This document shows, in pieces, positions 28,204 to 37,022 of a DNA stretch of 64,000 nt; within the stretch, counting starts at the first letter, position 1; each line of letters starts with the position of its first letter. Position numbers and translations under genes: made by a program. Source of the DNA: an uncultured Bacteroidia bacterium (GTDB lineage Bacteria > Bacteroidota > Bacteroidia > Bacteroidales > F082); NCBI GenBank assembly GCA_902801465.1, contig CADCIH010000004.1, forward strand, positions 1-64,000. The letters are read 5' to 3'. Below the pieces are notes generated by a model, which was not told the DNA's origin, did not search any database, and was given only the letters and a program-made list of their open reading frames with translations.

Positions 28204-30123
28204 TTATTCGATAACTATTTCATAAACCCGGCCTTCAATATCGGTTTTGTTGTATGGAATCAATCCCTGTTCCCACACGATGGGAGGCCACCATTCGGAG
28301 TAATGATATTCTTGGGTAACGATGCACTTCATTTGGTTGTTGGGGATGCTAGAGTGCTGGTTGTCGATATAGCCCATCACCTCCATGTGGTCGGGGTCGG
28401 GGCCGAGGCGCCAGATGATTTCGGTGGGACGCCATTCAATCTCGTAATAGTACCAGTTTTCTTTGAAGTCGGCGTTGGGCATCGGTGTTCGAATGGTTAG
28501 GGCTTTATAGGTAGGATACCAACGCATTGCCTCGAAGTTACGGTTCTTGTCGTAAGGGATGGTGTCGAGTCCCCCTCTGAACTTTGGAGGCTCGGTGGAA
28601 GCTAAATCCCAGTTGGTGCAGCAGAACATCACATCGTTGTTGAGTGTAGCGTCTTCTTCGCAGTTCTCCCTATCGCCACGTGACCATCGGTAATACTCCC
28701 AGGGCCAGAATTTCGAGGCTTTCACGATCTCGATGTCGATTTCAGAATAGGGATGATAGGGGGTGCGTTGTGGTTGTTCCGAGTCGTCCCACTTGGGGAT
28801 GTAGCCCCCATCCTTGAAGACGGGACGGCGTTGGTTCCACATGCTACCATCGGCATAGATCAGCCAGAAGGCGTAGGTCAGACCGTTCCATAGGTTTTCT
28901 TCGTTGAGCATCTCGGGGAACTTGATCTTGCCACGGTATTTCCCGTAGGTGAAGCCTACGCGGGTGCGGATTCCCGTGGATTCTTTGCGCAAGTGCCCCT
29001 CGGTGCTAGCAGGGTTGATTAAGCTGATATAGCTACTATCGGGAGCGGCTTTCACCGTAGTCCCAGGTGTTTCGCTAACCACTGGATAGTCCATCATCAG
29101 CTGTGTGGAATCGAAGCGGGTCCGGTTGGCCTCATACTCCTCACGAGTGTAGGGGTCGTCGCCCATCACGTCTTTGATGACGGGGATATTGCGGAGTGTG
29201 TATTGTCGGCTGACATGGCTGAAAAACTGTTCGAACAAAGCATTGGGGGTTTGGACATCCCCGTAATTCAGGCCTTGTCGGGCATCCAGCACCGCCCGGG
29301 TTTTCAGCATACGGCCAGATTGGATGACTTTGATATGCTTGGAGGGATGCGTTTCGAACCATCCAAAAGGATTCACAAGACAGCCGTTCTCATCCGATTG
29401 CCCGATAAACTGGATGTAATCTGGTATCTCGGCAAGTCCCTCCTCGTCGCAGAGCACCAGCATGAAACTATATTTTCCAGCGCGTGGATTGCGTTTCCAG
29501 CGTTGGTTGACAAGGTTTTTGCCCAGACCTTCGTTGGTCATCCACATCGCGTCGATGAACAGTTGATCCGTGACGCTGATATGGTTTTTCACTGCTTTTT
29601 CGACGACTGAGTTGTACCATTCTTTGTCATTGCGGATGTTTTGCACATTGTTCTCGATACTGACTTTGGTATTCCATTCCTCAGTGTTATCAGAGCCATA
29701 ATACACCCGTTCATCCCTTGGGTTTCCCACGATACGCAAGGCGTCGCGCACCAGCCAGCTTTCAACGGGCTTGAAGCCAACGGTCACATCTTCCCAACTG
29801 CCATAGAAATTCTCCCCTGACAGGGCACTTGTATCGGGGAACTTATAACTGTCGTTCTGATAATAAATCTTATAGTACATGCCCTTTCTCGGGGCAATAA
29901 AGCGAAAATGCAACAAACCGTCGCCTTCTTGGGTCTGTCTGGCCGAGGGAATACAGACACCGTCTGTCACCGCGCTTTCGAGGTCCATGTCAATATTGAC
30001 GGTGCGACCGCAGCCGAAATTGGTCATAGGACGGAAGTGGCAGTTCACGCTTTGGTGAATGAAGAAAGCCGCCACCAGGGCAAGCAACAGGACAATCACA
30101 AGGAGAAGGACGCGCTTTTTCAT
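28204..30123 (-). CDS. membrane-anchored protein with GH16-like C-terminal domain
   Basis: 639 residues. An N-terminal anchor (4-22) is followed by a region without clear homology. The C-terminal third (about 390-639) looks like a family 16 glycoside hydrolase/concanavalin-like fold: YGKYRGKIKFPE, YAFWLIYADG, the signature EIDIE (461-465) and YYYEIEWRPTEIIWRLG. In GH16 the two Glu of ExDxE are nucleophile and acid/base, so activity on a beta-glucan or galactan is plausible but unproven. Residues 163-198 (IRNDKEWYNSVVEKAVKNHIS) match the C-terminal helical module of the five SGNH proteins, tying it to the locus. Its ATG overlaps the CotH stop by 4 bp and MBOAT 3 follows after 14 bp. Confidence 0.65.
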   Translation of the reverse strand: MKKRVLLLVIVLLLALVAAFFIHQSVNCHFRPMTNFGCGRTVNIDMDLESAVTDGVCIPSARQTQEGDGLLHFRFIAPRKGMYYKIYYQNDSYKFPDTSALSGENFYGSWEDVTVGFKPVESWLVRDALRIVGNPRDERVYYGSDNTEEWNTKVSIENNVQNIRNDKEWYNSVVEKAVKNHISVTDQLFIDAMWMTNEGLGKNLVNQRWKRNPRAGKYSFMLVLCDEEGLAEIPDYIQFIGQSDENGCLVNPFGWFETHPSKHIKVIQSGRMLKTRAVLDARQGLNYGDVQTPNALFEQFFSHVSRQYTLRNIPVIKDVMGDDPYTREEYEANRTRFDSTQLMMDYPVVSETPGTTVKAAPDSSYISLINPASTEGHLRKESTGIRTRVGFTYGKYRGKIKFPEMLNEENLWNGLTYAFWLIYADGSMWNQRRPVFKDGGYIPKWDDSEQPQRTPYHPYSEIDIEIVKASKFWPWEYYRWSRGDRENCEEDATLNNDVMFCCTNWDLASTEPPKFRGGLDTIPYDKNRNFEAMRWYPTYKALTIRTPMPNADFKENWYYYEIEWRPTEIIWRLGPDPDHMEVMGYIDNQHSSIPNNQMKCIVTQEYHYSEWWPPIVWEQGLIPYNKTDIEGRVYEIVIE

Positions 30124-31967
30124 TGTCTCACAATTTTGATGGTTTTGTCGTTGACGACCAGCACATACACCCCTGCGGACAGCGAGGGGTTAAGGCTTAT
30201 TATGCAATTGTCATCAGAGACACACGGCTCTGAGAACACCTTCCTTCCGAGCATATCATAGATGGCAATCTCTGTTCCATTTGCCACCTCTTCGCTCAGC
30301 CGCAAACGAATCGGGCCCGAGGAGGGGTTGGGGTAAACCATGTCGGTCTCTGAAGAGATGTCGTCGAGGAAATCGAACGACTGCCACCATTGCAGGTATT
30401 CATTCACACGACGTTGGAGAAAATGTTCTATGTAATAATTGCCCTCGTTCCAATAGGCCATCGATGAAGGATAACCGAAACGGTGGCTGTGGTCTTCAAT
30501 GTGCGGACGGAGCGAGTCGACAATGCCATTGAAAAGCAGGGAAGTGTTATCATAAAGGAACAGCCCCGAGCACAACTCCACCATTCTTGCCTCAAAAGCA
30601 TCTTTGAAGTCTTCGTTTTCAAGGAGTTTGCCAAACATCATTTTGGATTCCGGGTAATTGCCCCATGTCAAAGGCGGATTCCACACACCCGCATTGGCAA
30701 AGGGATCCATCTCGCTATAGGTAAGCGTGGCGTCTCCGTCAAAGAAAATCCATCTCCACGGATCGTCATTTTCTTGGAAACAACGCATGTTATTGCCCGG
30801 CCAGTCATAGTTGGCGATGAACGTCTCGAAGAGGATGTAATCCGCAAAGTTCTGCACGTCAATCAATTCACAAAGGTGCTCGTAGTTTTCTTCTTCGGCA
30901 AGGCTTACGTTTTTCAGCCAATTCATCATTGCCATGAAATTGATGTTGTTGCCGCAATCCACATTCCCGTGCCAATCATTGATGATATTGCAGTGGTCCT
31001 TGTCGATGCCAAAATGGTCCTCCAGAAAACGTTCATCCATCTTCTCCTGGATGAAATACACGCCCCAGTATTCCCCATTGAGGTAGAGGATGGTTGGGCG
31101 GCTGTTAGAGGCCGGCAGGCCAAGTTGTAAGGCAAGCTTGTTGCACAAATAGTCCTGCCCGCCCTGGAAAGGCCAGAACGCTCCAAACGGCTTGAAAACC
31201 AGATGCTTATAACTATCAACAACCGAGTCGTTGTAGAAATTGTACTCAAATCGTTTGTTTCCGTATTCCTCACGGGCATAGACTTTCAGTCCCTTCGATT
31301 GATAACGCCGCGAACGATGGCCGTGGGTACGCAACCCACAGATCTGATTGAGACCTTCGTTGCTGGCACACTCGTAAAACTCGAAGTTGGCCACCCGTTC
31401 CCATTCCAGGCCAGTCATACAATAATTGCCTGTGTTGTCGGGATAATGAGGGTCGTAATTCACGCCTGGAACCATGATACCCGTATGGTAATCGAACAAG
31501 TCGAGTGTGTCGGCACAAATCGAGATGACCGGAAAACCGTGTGTGTCGCACCCTAGGGAATGGATGAAATAGCTGTTGGTGGCCACAGCACTGACACAAC
31601 TGTCATTCTCATCGTATACCGCGGCTCGGATGACGATGCAATGCCTAACCGAGTCGGGAATAAAGACCAGCGAATCGGGCGACATTGTGATGGTATAGAT
31701 GTCGGAGGTAGAATAAAGGCTCCCGTCCAACAGCAGCGGCTCCGTGTAGAGCCGCGACTGTGCTGTTGGACGGTTGCCGTTGGTGGTAAAACGGATGTGG
31801 TGGTTGGAGTAAAAAGGACTCATTTCCAACTGGAACGACTCCTCATAAAAGCCTCCTGGAACGGAAAAGCAAACCTTCTCAACGGGTTGGGCTGTGCCAA
31901 AAAACGGCACAAGCAGAACCCATCCCACCAAAAGTATAATTGCCTTATTTAACTTTCCGTTTTCCAC
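30120..31967 (-). CDS. CotH-like kinase family protein with T9SS sorting domain (copy 1)
   Basis: 615 residues, secreted (signal peptide about 7-26 ending FFGTAQ). An N-terminal beta-rich region with CFSVPGGFYEESFQLEMSP is followed by the CotH fold: HLVFKPFGAFWPF, LYLNGEYWGVYFIQEKMDERFLE, ANYDWPGNNMR (candidate catalytic Asp) and WIFFDGDATL (candidate metal Asp). The C-terminal about 75 residues (VYPNPSSGPIRL ... YDMLGRKVF ... AGVYVLVV) are a type IX secretion sorting domain, so the protein should reach the cell surface. The only plausible start is a GTG at 31967 inside a 7-bp repeat. Bacterial CotH proteins are atypical protein kinases; the substrate here is unknown. First gene of the CotH-GH16-MBOAT-SGNH operon. 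Confidence 0.82.
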   Translation of the reverse strand: MENGKLNKAIILLVGWVLLVPFFGTAQPVEKVCFSVPGGFYEESFQLEMSPFYSNHHIRFTTNGNRPTAQSRLYTEPLLLDGSLYSTSDIYTITMSPDSLVFIPDSVRHCIVIRAAVYDENDSCVSAVATNSYFIHSLGCDTHGFPVISICADTLDLFDYHTGIMVPGVNYDPHYPDNTGNYCMTGLEWERVANFEFYECASNEGLNQICGLRTHGHRSRRYQSKGLKVYAREEYGNKRFEYNFYNDSVVDSYKHLVFKPFGAFWPFQGGQDYLCNKLALQLGLPASNSRPTILYLNGEYWGVYFIQEKMDERFLEDHFGIDKDHCNIINDWHGNVDCGNNINFMAMMNWLKNVSLAEEENYEHLCELIDVQNFADYILFETFIANYDWPGNNMRCFQENDDPWRWIFFDGDATLTYSEMDPFANAGVWNPPLTWGNYPESKMMFGKLLENEDFKDAFEARMVELCSGLFLYDNTSLLFNGIVDSLRPHIEDHSHRFGYPSSMAYWNEGNYYIEHFLQRRVNEYLQWWQSFDFLDDISSETDMVYPNPSSGPIRLRLSEEVANGTEIAIYDMLGRKVFSEPCVSDDNCIISLNPSLSAGVYVLVVNDKTIKIVRQ

Positions 31968-31983
31968 TTTCAGTTTTCCGTTT
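31953..31983. repeat. 7-bp repeat forming the DPP7/CotH junction
   Basis: About four TTTTCCG-type units on the plus strand. The last codons and TGA of the peptidase gene (ETEN, stop at 31972-31970) and the GTG start plus MENGK of the CotH gene both lie inside it. Confidence 0.85.
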
Positions 31984-34186
31984 CCTCTCTTAAGGGTTGC
32001 GGCTCGCTCTTGCGGATGTCGAGCTCGTTGATGAGGTTGGTGGCGCCGGCGTACTTGTCGATTATGAAGAGCACGTAGCGGATGTCCACGTTGATGGTGC
32101 GTTGGAGTTTAGGCTCGAAGTTGACGTCGCCGCTCATGGCTTCCCAGTTGCCGTCGAAGGCCAGGCCGATGAGTTCGCCCTTGCCGTTCATGATGGGGCT
32201 GCCGGAGTTACCGCCGGTGATGTCGTTGGTGGAGAGGAAGCACACGATCAGCTCGCCGTTCTCGTCGGCATACACGCCGTAGTCTTTTCTCTCGATGAGT
32301 TCGAGGAGGCGTTTGGGGGCGTCGAATTCATAGTCGCCAGGGATGTACTTCTCAAGGATGCCGTTGGCGGTGCACACATAGTCGTAATGCACGGCGTCGG
32401 CGGGCATGTAGTCCTTCACCGAGCCATAGCTCATACGCATGGTCGAGTTGGCATCGGGATAGAGGCTCTTGCCGGGCTGTGTGGCGGCGTAGTATTCACG
32501 CAGGCCTTTCACGAAGATATGGTCGTTCTCTTGAACGGCGGTCTGGGCTTCGGCGTAGGCTTGACGGTTTTCCTTGAGGATGCTGACCATTTGGCTGGCC
32601 ACCATGAAGGCATAGTCCTTGTCCATCTTTTTCTTGCTAGGTTTGGCGAGGAAGGCCTTGATGCTCTCGGGAGTGGCAAACACCGAGTTTTCGTAGACGT
32701 AGTCGGCAAAGGCGTCGATGTCGCCCTTGAACTTCTTGTCGATGACCTTGCTGTAGAACTCTGGCAGTTCATCCTCATTGAAGGCGTTGCGATAGAGTTT
32801 CAGCATCTCGGCGAAGGTCTTGTGCTCCACCTGCGGGTCGGTTTCGGCAAACATCTCGTTGAAATCGATTTCGTTGAGTTGGGCCAAAACCATCTCGGCC
32901 ATGTCTTTGTCTTTCTTTTCCATGGCGTTGTAATAAGGCATGAAGGCCATGGCGACACCGGCGGGACCGGCTTGAGCGACGAAGTTGGGATAATAGATGA
33001 ACTTGGAGATGTGACCGAGTTCCTCGTAGGCTTTCATCAGGTTCGGGAGGGCTTCGCCGTATTCGGCTTTGCGATTGGCGTCTTCGCTGACCCATTTCTT
33101 GTAGTTGTTTTCAAGGCGCACTTTGGCTTCGCTGACTTTGTTTTTGCGGAGCATCTGGCACTGGCCGATGAAGTTCTTCCAGGTGTTGGCCAGGCTGGCG
33201 TGGCTGTCGGCATACATCAGGTTGATGGCGGGATCGGCTTTTTGGAACTCTTCCATCACTTCGAGCTGTTTTCCGAAGATGTCGATGATGATGGGATAGA
33301 AGGTTTCCACGTTATAGTCGATGCCATAGCTCGACATGTAACGCTCGGTGCTGCCCGGGAAGCCCCAGATCATGGTGAAGTCGTCTTGTTTCACGCCATC
33401 GAGGCTGATGGGAAGGTGATGTTTGGGAGTGAGCGGCACGTTGTCGGCGCTGTAGTCGGCGGGGTTGCCGTCCTTGTCGGCATACACGCGGAAGATCGAG
33501 AAGTCGCCGGTGTGACGGGGCCACATCCAGTTGTCAGTGTCGCCGCCGAACTTGCCGATGCTCTCGTTGGCCACGCCCACGAGACGCACATCGGTGTAAA
33601 CTTGATACACAAACATATAGTATTCGTTACCCTCAAAGAAACCTTTGATGACGGGGTTGTACTTGCCGTCTTCCGAAGCTGCGTTCTGGAGTTCCTTGAT
33701 TTTGGCTGCGATGGCGACGTTACGGGCTTCCCAGTCCATGTCGTCGGTGACCACGCCGAGGATATCCTTGGTGACGTCTTCCATGCGGATGAGGAAGGAG
33801 GCGGTCATCTCGGGAGCGGGGATTTCCTCGCTATAGTCCTTGGCCCAGAAGCCGTCGTGCAGGTAGTCGTGCTCCATGGAGCTGAGTTTTTGGACGGCGC
33901 CGTAGCCGCAGTGGTGGTTGGTGAAGAGCAGGCCGTGCTCACTCACGATCTCGCCGGTGCAGAAGAAACCGGTGGGGCGAGGGGTGCTACCCAGACCCAC
34001 GATGGCGTCCTTCAGGCTGCTGTGGTTGATACTGTAAAGTTCTTCAGGAGTCAACTGCAGACCCATTTTCTGCATATCGACATAGTTCAGGCGCTCCACG
34101 AACATCGGGAGCCACATGCCTTCATCGGCACGCACTCTGCCAACCATAGCGAGGACGGCGAGAGCAAATACGAGTAATTTTTTCAT
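31970..34186 (-). CDS. S46 family dipeptidyl-peptidase, DPP7 type
   Basis: 738-residue periplasmic serine exopeptidase removing dipeptides from peptide N-termini. Signal peptide 1-20. The chymotrypsin-like triad His is in LFTNHHCGYG (about 90) and the Ser in TGGNSGSP. The residue 18 after the catalytic Ser is Gly (LAFDGNW), the position that is Gly in DPP7 and Arg in DPP11, so hydrophobic rather than acidic P1 specificity is expected. Full length for the family. The last codons are supplied by the 7-bp repeat. With the M49-like peptidase and the transporter at 37 kb it suggests peptide use as nutrient. Confidence 0.93.
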   Translation of the reverse strand: MKKLLVFALAVLAMVGRVRADEGMWLPMFVERLNYVDMQKMGLQLTPEELYSINHSSLKDAIVGLGSTPRPTGFFCTGEIVSEHGLLFTNHHCGYGAVQKLSSMEHDYLHDGFWAKDYSEEIPAPEMTASFLIRMEDVTKDILGVVTDDMDWEARNVAIAAKIKELQNAASEDGKYNPVIKGFFEGNEYYMFVYQVYTDVRLVGVANESIGKFGGDTDNWMWPRHTGDFSIFRVYADKDGNPADYSADNVPLTPKHHLPISLDGVKQDDFTMIWGFPGSTERYMSSYGIDYNVETFYPIIIDIFGKQLEVMEEFQKADPAINLMYADSHASLANTWKNFIGQCQMLRKNKVSEAKVRLENNYKKWVSEDANRKAEYGEALPNLMKAYEELGHISKFIYYPNFVAQAGPAGVAMAFMPYYNAMEKKDKDMAEMVLAQLNEIDFNEMFAETDPQVEHKTFAEMLKLYRNAFNEDELPEFYSKVIDKKFKGDIDAFADYVYENSVFATPESIKAFLAKPSKKKMDKDYAFMVASQMVSILKENRQAYAEAQTAVQENDHIFVKGLREYYAATQPGKSLYPDANSTMRMSYGSVKDYMPADAVHYDYVCTANGILEKYIPGDYEFDAPKRLLELIERKDYGVYADENGELIVCFLSTNDITGGNSGSPIMNGKGELIGLAFDGNWEAMSGDVNFEPKLQRTINVDIRYVLFIIDKYAGATNLINELDIRKSEPQPLREETEN

Positions 34187-34209
34187 TTAATGAGTTGTGA
34201 TTTAAGATA

Positions 34210-35259
34210 TTATTGATTACGAATTTTGTTGCCTAAGATAAAGCCGAAGATACCGGTAAGCAGGATGCCGATGGTGGTCTGGATCAGGTTGAGCATATCC
34301 ACCAGGGGTGAAACGCCTTGAAGCACTTCAGAGTCCATGCCTGCCATGTTTTTCAGGCTGACGCCCAAGGCGTCCACATACTCCAGCGGAGAGACCTCCG
34401 ATTGGAAAAACACGGCGAACAGGAGTACGGTGACGATGTAGGTGACAATCATCTTGAACATGCTCTCACCGTAGCCGAAGAAAAGGTCGGAGAGGCTGTT
34501 TCCGATGATATGCCACACCCTGCCCGCCTTGGTCCAAAAGCCGAGTTGTTTGTCGGACAGTTCGGCCATCATGCGACGGCGTTCCATGCGTCTGCCTTGC
34601 ACGTAGCCCCAGTTGGCGTCAGCGTTGAAGCCACGTTCGTTCCAGAGGCCTGTGAGGGTCTTGTAGATGTCTTCCGCATCGGACCACCGGGCCTTGATGG
34701 AGGCGTCGGGGCTCCAATCGGAGACCACCTGCATGTCGTTGGTACGTTCTCCGGTGCCATAGGTATGCCAATCCACCAGGAATTTGGTGTAGGCTTTTTT
34801 GTTTTGTTGCACCAGCTGGTCGTTCACCAGGTTTTCGCGGCGGATATTGGTGGCGTCGCCGAAGTAGGTGTAATAGAGACTTGAGTTGCTGATGCGGGCG
34901 TGTTTGAACAGCACCACGCCTTCGAAGAAGCAGCGATAGAGGTCGCAGAAGTCGATGATGGCATCCTCGAAAGTCGCCTGGTTGATACGGGCATAGCGGA
35001 AGTCGCTCCACATCATGTAGGCGTATCTGAAACGGCAGTTGGTCAAGGTGGCTTTCCTGAACGAAACGCTTTGCAGGTTGGGTTCGTTGGGGGTGGAGGA
35101 GCAATCGAAACTACAGCTATCCAGGACTGCCTCGTCGAATTTGCAGTGTTTCAGCGTGGCGTTCTTGAAATTGACTTTAGTGAGCGTACACCCGCTGAAG
35201 TCAACACCTTCAAGCACTTGCCCCGAATAATCAACCCCTATGATTACTTTCTCTTCCAT
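34210..35259 (-). CDS. pentapeptide-repeat protein fused to a two-helix ion-channel-like domain
   Basis: 349 residues. Positions about 10-135 form a right-handed pentapeptide repeat (VDFSGCTLTKVNFKNATLK and similar A(D/N)LxX units). A polar linker follows, then two membrane helices (about 268-286 and 322-343) flanking LEYVDALGVSLKNMAG, the layout of 2TM channel domains. No canonical TVGYG filter is present, so potassium selectivity cannot be claimed. The gene is monocistronic-looking, with an AT-rich repeat in its leader. Function unknown; similar fusions are often annotated as potassium channel family proteins. Confidence 0.65.
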   Translation of the reverse strand: MEEKVIIGVDYSGQVLEGVDFSGCTLTKVNFKNATLKHCKFDEAVLDSCSFDCSSTPNEPNLQSVSFRKATLTNCRFRYAYMMWSDFRYARINQATFEDAIIDFCDLYRCFFEGVVLFKHARISNSSLYYTYFGDATNIRRENLVNDQLVQQNKKAYTKFLVDWHTYGTGERTNDMQVVSDWSPDASIKARWSDAEDIYKTLTGLWNERGFNADANWGYVQGRRMERRRMMAELSDKQLGFWTKAGRVWHIIGNSLSDLFFGYGESMFKMIVTYIVTVLLFAVFFQSEVSPLEYVDALGVSLKNMAGMDSEVLQGVSPLVDMLNLIQTTIGILLTGIFGFILGNKIRNQ

Positions 35260-35263
35260 CAGT

Positions 35264-35312
35264 ATATCTCTTAACTTTTAACTTTTATCTCTTATCTCTT
35301 AACTTTTATCTC
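35264..35312. repeat. AT-rich AGATAAAAGTT repeat between the M49-like and pentapeptide genes
   Basis: Four to five units of AGATAA(A)AGTTA, read on the minus strand. The TAA stop of the upstream M49-like gene (35308-35306) falls in the first unit and the last unit ends close to the ATG at 35259. Confidence 0.7.
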
Positions 35313-36937
35313 AACAAAACCTCCGGTCCCATATTGTAGTAAATGTCCACCGGGATGCCGGCGTTGTTCACGCGGTCGAGGTCGGCTTGCAGTTCGGGTT
35401 TGATGAGCATACGTTCTTCCATCCAAGCTTTGGTGGCTTCATAGTCGCCGTTGCCTTGGTTGATGAGGATGTCGCCTGCCAGTTTCTCGACGGCCACTTT
35501 CATCTTCTCGAAGTCGATGGCGTATTGGCCTTGTTCGTTGCGGATGAAGGCGCCTTCGTTCTGCATGTAGTTGAACTCGATCATATTGGCCTTGCCATGG
35601 GCGCTGGCGGCGCCGAAGCGCACGGAGCGGAAGATGCCGGCGAGGAAGGTGGTGTAGTTGTCTTCGAGTTCGGTGTTGGTGTATTCACCCATTTCGGCGA
35701 GTTTGGTCACGAGGTAGAGGCCCAGCACGTCGGCTTTGGCTTCTTCGAGGCCGTTGTAGAGGTTGCCGAGGGCTTCGCGGACGGTACCCTTTCCTGTGAT
35801 GGTGTTCTTGATACCCATGCCGTGGGCGGTCTCATGGAACATCACGTTGGCGAAGAAGGCGTCGAATTTGATGTGTTCCATCGACTCGGGGGTCATCAGG
35901 GTGTTGGAGATCGGGACGAGGATCTTTTCGAACTTGGCGGCCATGGCGTTCTTGAGCTGGAGTTTGCGGGTGCCGCGTTGCAGCTGTACACGCTCGTCGT
36001 TAGGCAGGTTGATGGCGATGGTCTTGCTGTTGGCGTTGCAGTCGCCGGCGTAATAAACCACGTCGTAGGCGGCCAGGTCGACATCGGAGCCAGGCACTTC
36101 TTTCTTGTATTCTTCCGGAACGGGGAGTTGCTTTTGCAGTTCAGGCACAAAGGCGGCATAGCGGGCCAGCTGTTTGGTCCACTCTTGGTCTTTGATGAGG
36201 ATGAAGGCCTCGTGAGAGGCTTTGATGCCGTAACGGGCGTCGGTGTAGTTCTCGATGGGACCGATCACCATGTCGATGTTGTTGTTGCGGACATCCATCC
36301 AGCGCATGTCGCTCTCGAAATAGTCGTCGGAGCGGAGTGCCATGGCACGGAGGCGCAGGTACTCGGCGAATTCCTCGTCGCCAGCCAGCTGTGAGGCGTC
36401 GTCGAGCAGAGAGGCGGCTTTCTTGATCTGTTGGTCGAAGTAGTCATGATACCACACGCACTTCAGGGCGCCATTCTCGTCGCGGACGATCATGGTGTAC
36501 TGGCTGTTCTTGTCGGGATCGTCGAAGGCCTGCCATTCCTCCTCGGTCATGTCCTGGGGATAGAATCGGGCACCGGCGGGTTTTTCTCCGTAGCCTTCCA
36601 CGAAAGGCTTGTTGTTGTCGAGGCCGTCCCAGGGACCGTAGGTGATTTCAGCGAAACGTTGTACGTCGGGATCGCTGATTTTGCTCATTAATTCAGCTTT
36701 GTCGCCGTAATTCTCTTGCCAGAAGAGGTCTTCCATAATGTCGGCCGCTTCGAAAAGCAGGGGGAGCATTTCCCTCTCGTTTTCGCTCAAATGGCTGATG
36801 TCGGTGGTCAACGTGTATTCAGCATACTTGTCGATCAGCTTGGGTTGGGGTTGTTCTTCCACTTGTTTAGGTTTGTTCACGCAGGCAACGGCCAGCAGGG
36901 CCAATGCTGCAATGTAGGTTAAATGCTTGATTTTCAT
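35306..36937 (-). CDS. M49-like zinc metallopeptidase, lipoprotein
   Basis: 543 residues with a lipoprotein signal (ALLAVAC, Cys19), so periplasmic or outer-membrane anchored. Zinc site candidates are FHETAHGMG (HExxH) and, about 45 residues on, EEAKADVLGLYLV, matching the EExxAE/D second motif of family M49 (dipeptidyl-peptidase III-like). The HExxxH insert typical of eukaryotic DPP III is absent; the shorter HExxH and length resemble the Bacteroidota homologs annotated as peptidase M49 or Zn-dependent hydrolase. It has its own promoter, divergent from the YfcC-type transporter. The substrate is unknown; peptides are likely. Confidence 0.8.
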   Translation of the reverse strand: MKIKHLTYIAALALLAVACVNKPKQVEEQPQPKLIDKYAEYTLTTDISHLSENEREMLPLLFEAADIMEDLFWQENYGDKAELMSKISDPDVQRFAEITYGPWDGLDNNKPFVEGYGEKPAGARFYPQDMTEEEWQAFDDPDKNSQYTMIVRDENGALKCVWYHDYFDQQIKKAASLLDDASQLAGDEEFAEYLRLRAMALRSDDYFESDMRWMDVRNNNIDMVIGPIENYTDARYGIKASHEAFILIKDQEWTKQLARYAAFVPELQKQLPVPEEYKKEVPGSDVDLAAYDVVYYAGDCNANSKTIAINLPNDERVQLQRGTRKLQLKNAMAAKFEKILVPISNTLMTPESMEHIKFDAFFANVMFHETAHGMGIKNTITGKGTVREALGNLYNGLEEAKADVLGLYLVTKLAEMGEYTNTELEDNYTTFLAGIFRSVRFGAASAHGKANMIEFNYMQNEGAFIRNEQGQYAIDFEKMKVAVEKLAGDILINQGNGDYEATKAWMEERMLIKPELQADLDRVNNAGIPVDIYYNMGPEVLLR

Positions 36938-36977
36938 ATAATTACATTTGTTTAAACGATTTCCGATAATAAGCGGA

Positions 36978-37009
36978 CAAAATTACGTCATTTTTCGTAA
37001 TATTGCAAA
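36978..37009 (-). promoter_or_regulatory. promoter of the M49-like peptidase gene
   Basis: Minus strand TTTG (37009-37006), 20-bp spacer, TAATTTTG (36985-36978): a good match to the Bacteroidota -33/-7 pattern, 40 bp before the ATG at 36937. On the plus strand TAATATTG at 36998-37005 is a weaker -7 candidate for the divergent transporter gene. Confidence 0.65.
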
Positions 37010-37022
37010 TCATTTTAGAGCT

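Noticed and set aside
31997..34177. 726-codon open frame antisense to the S46 peptidase gene
   Set aside because: Codon-bias shadow of a strongly supported S46 gene. The translation is a low-complexity Val/Gly/His-rich chain with no domain.
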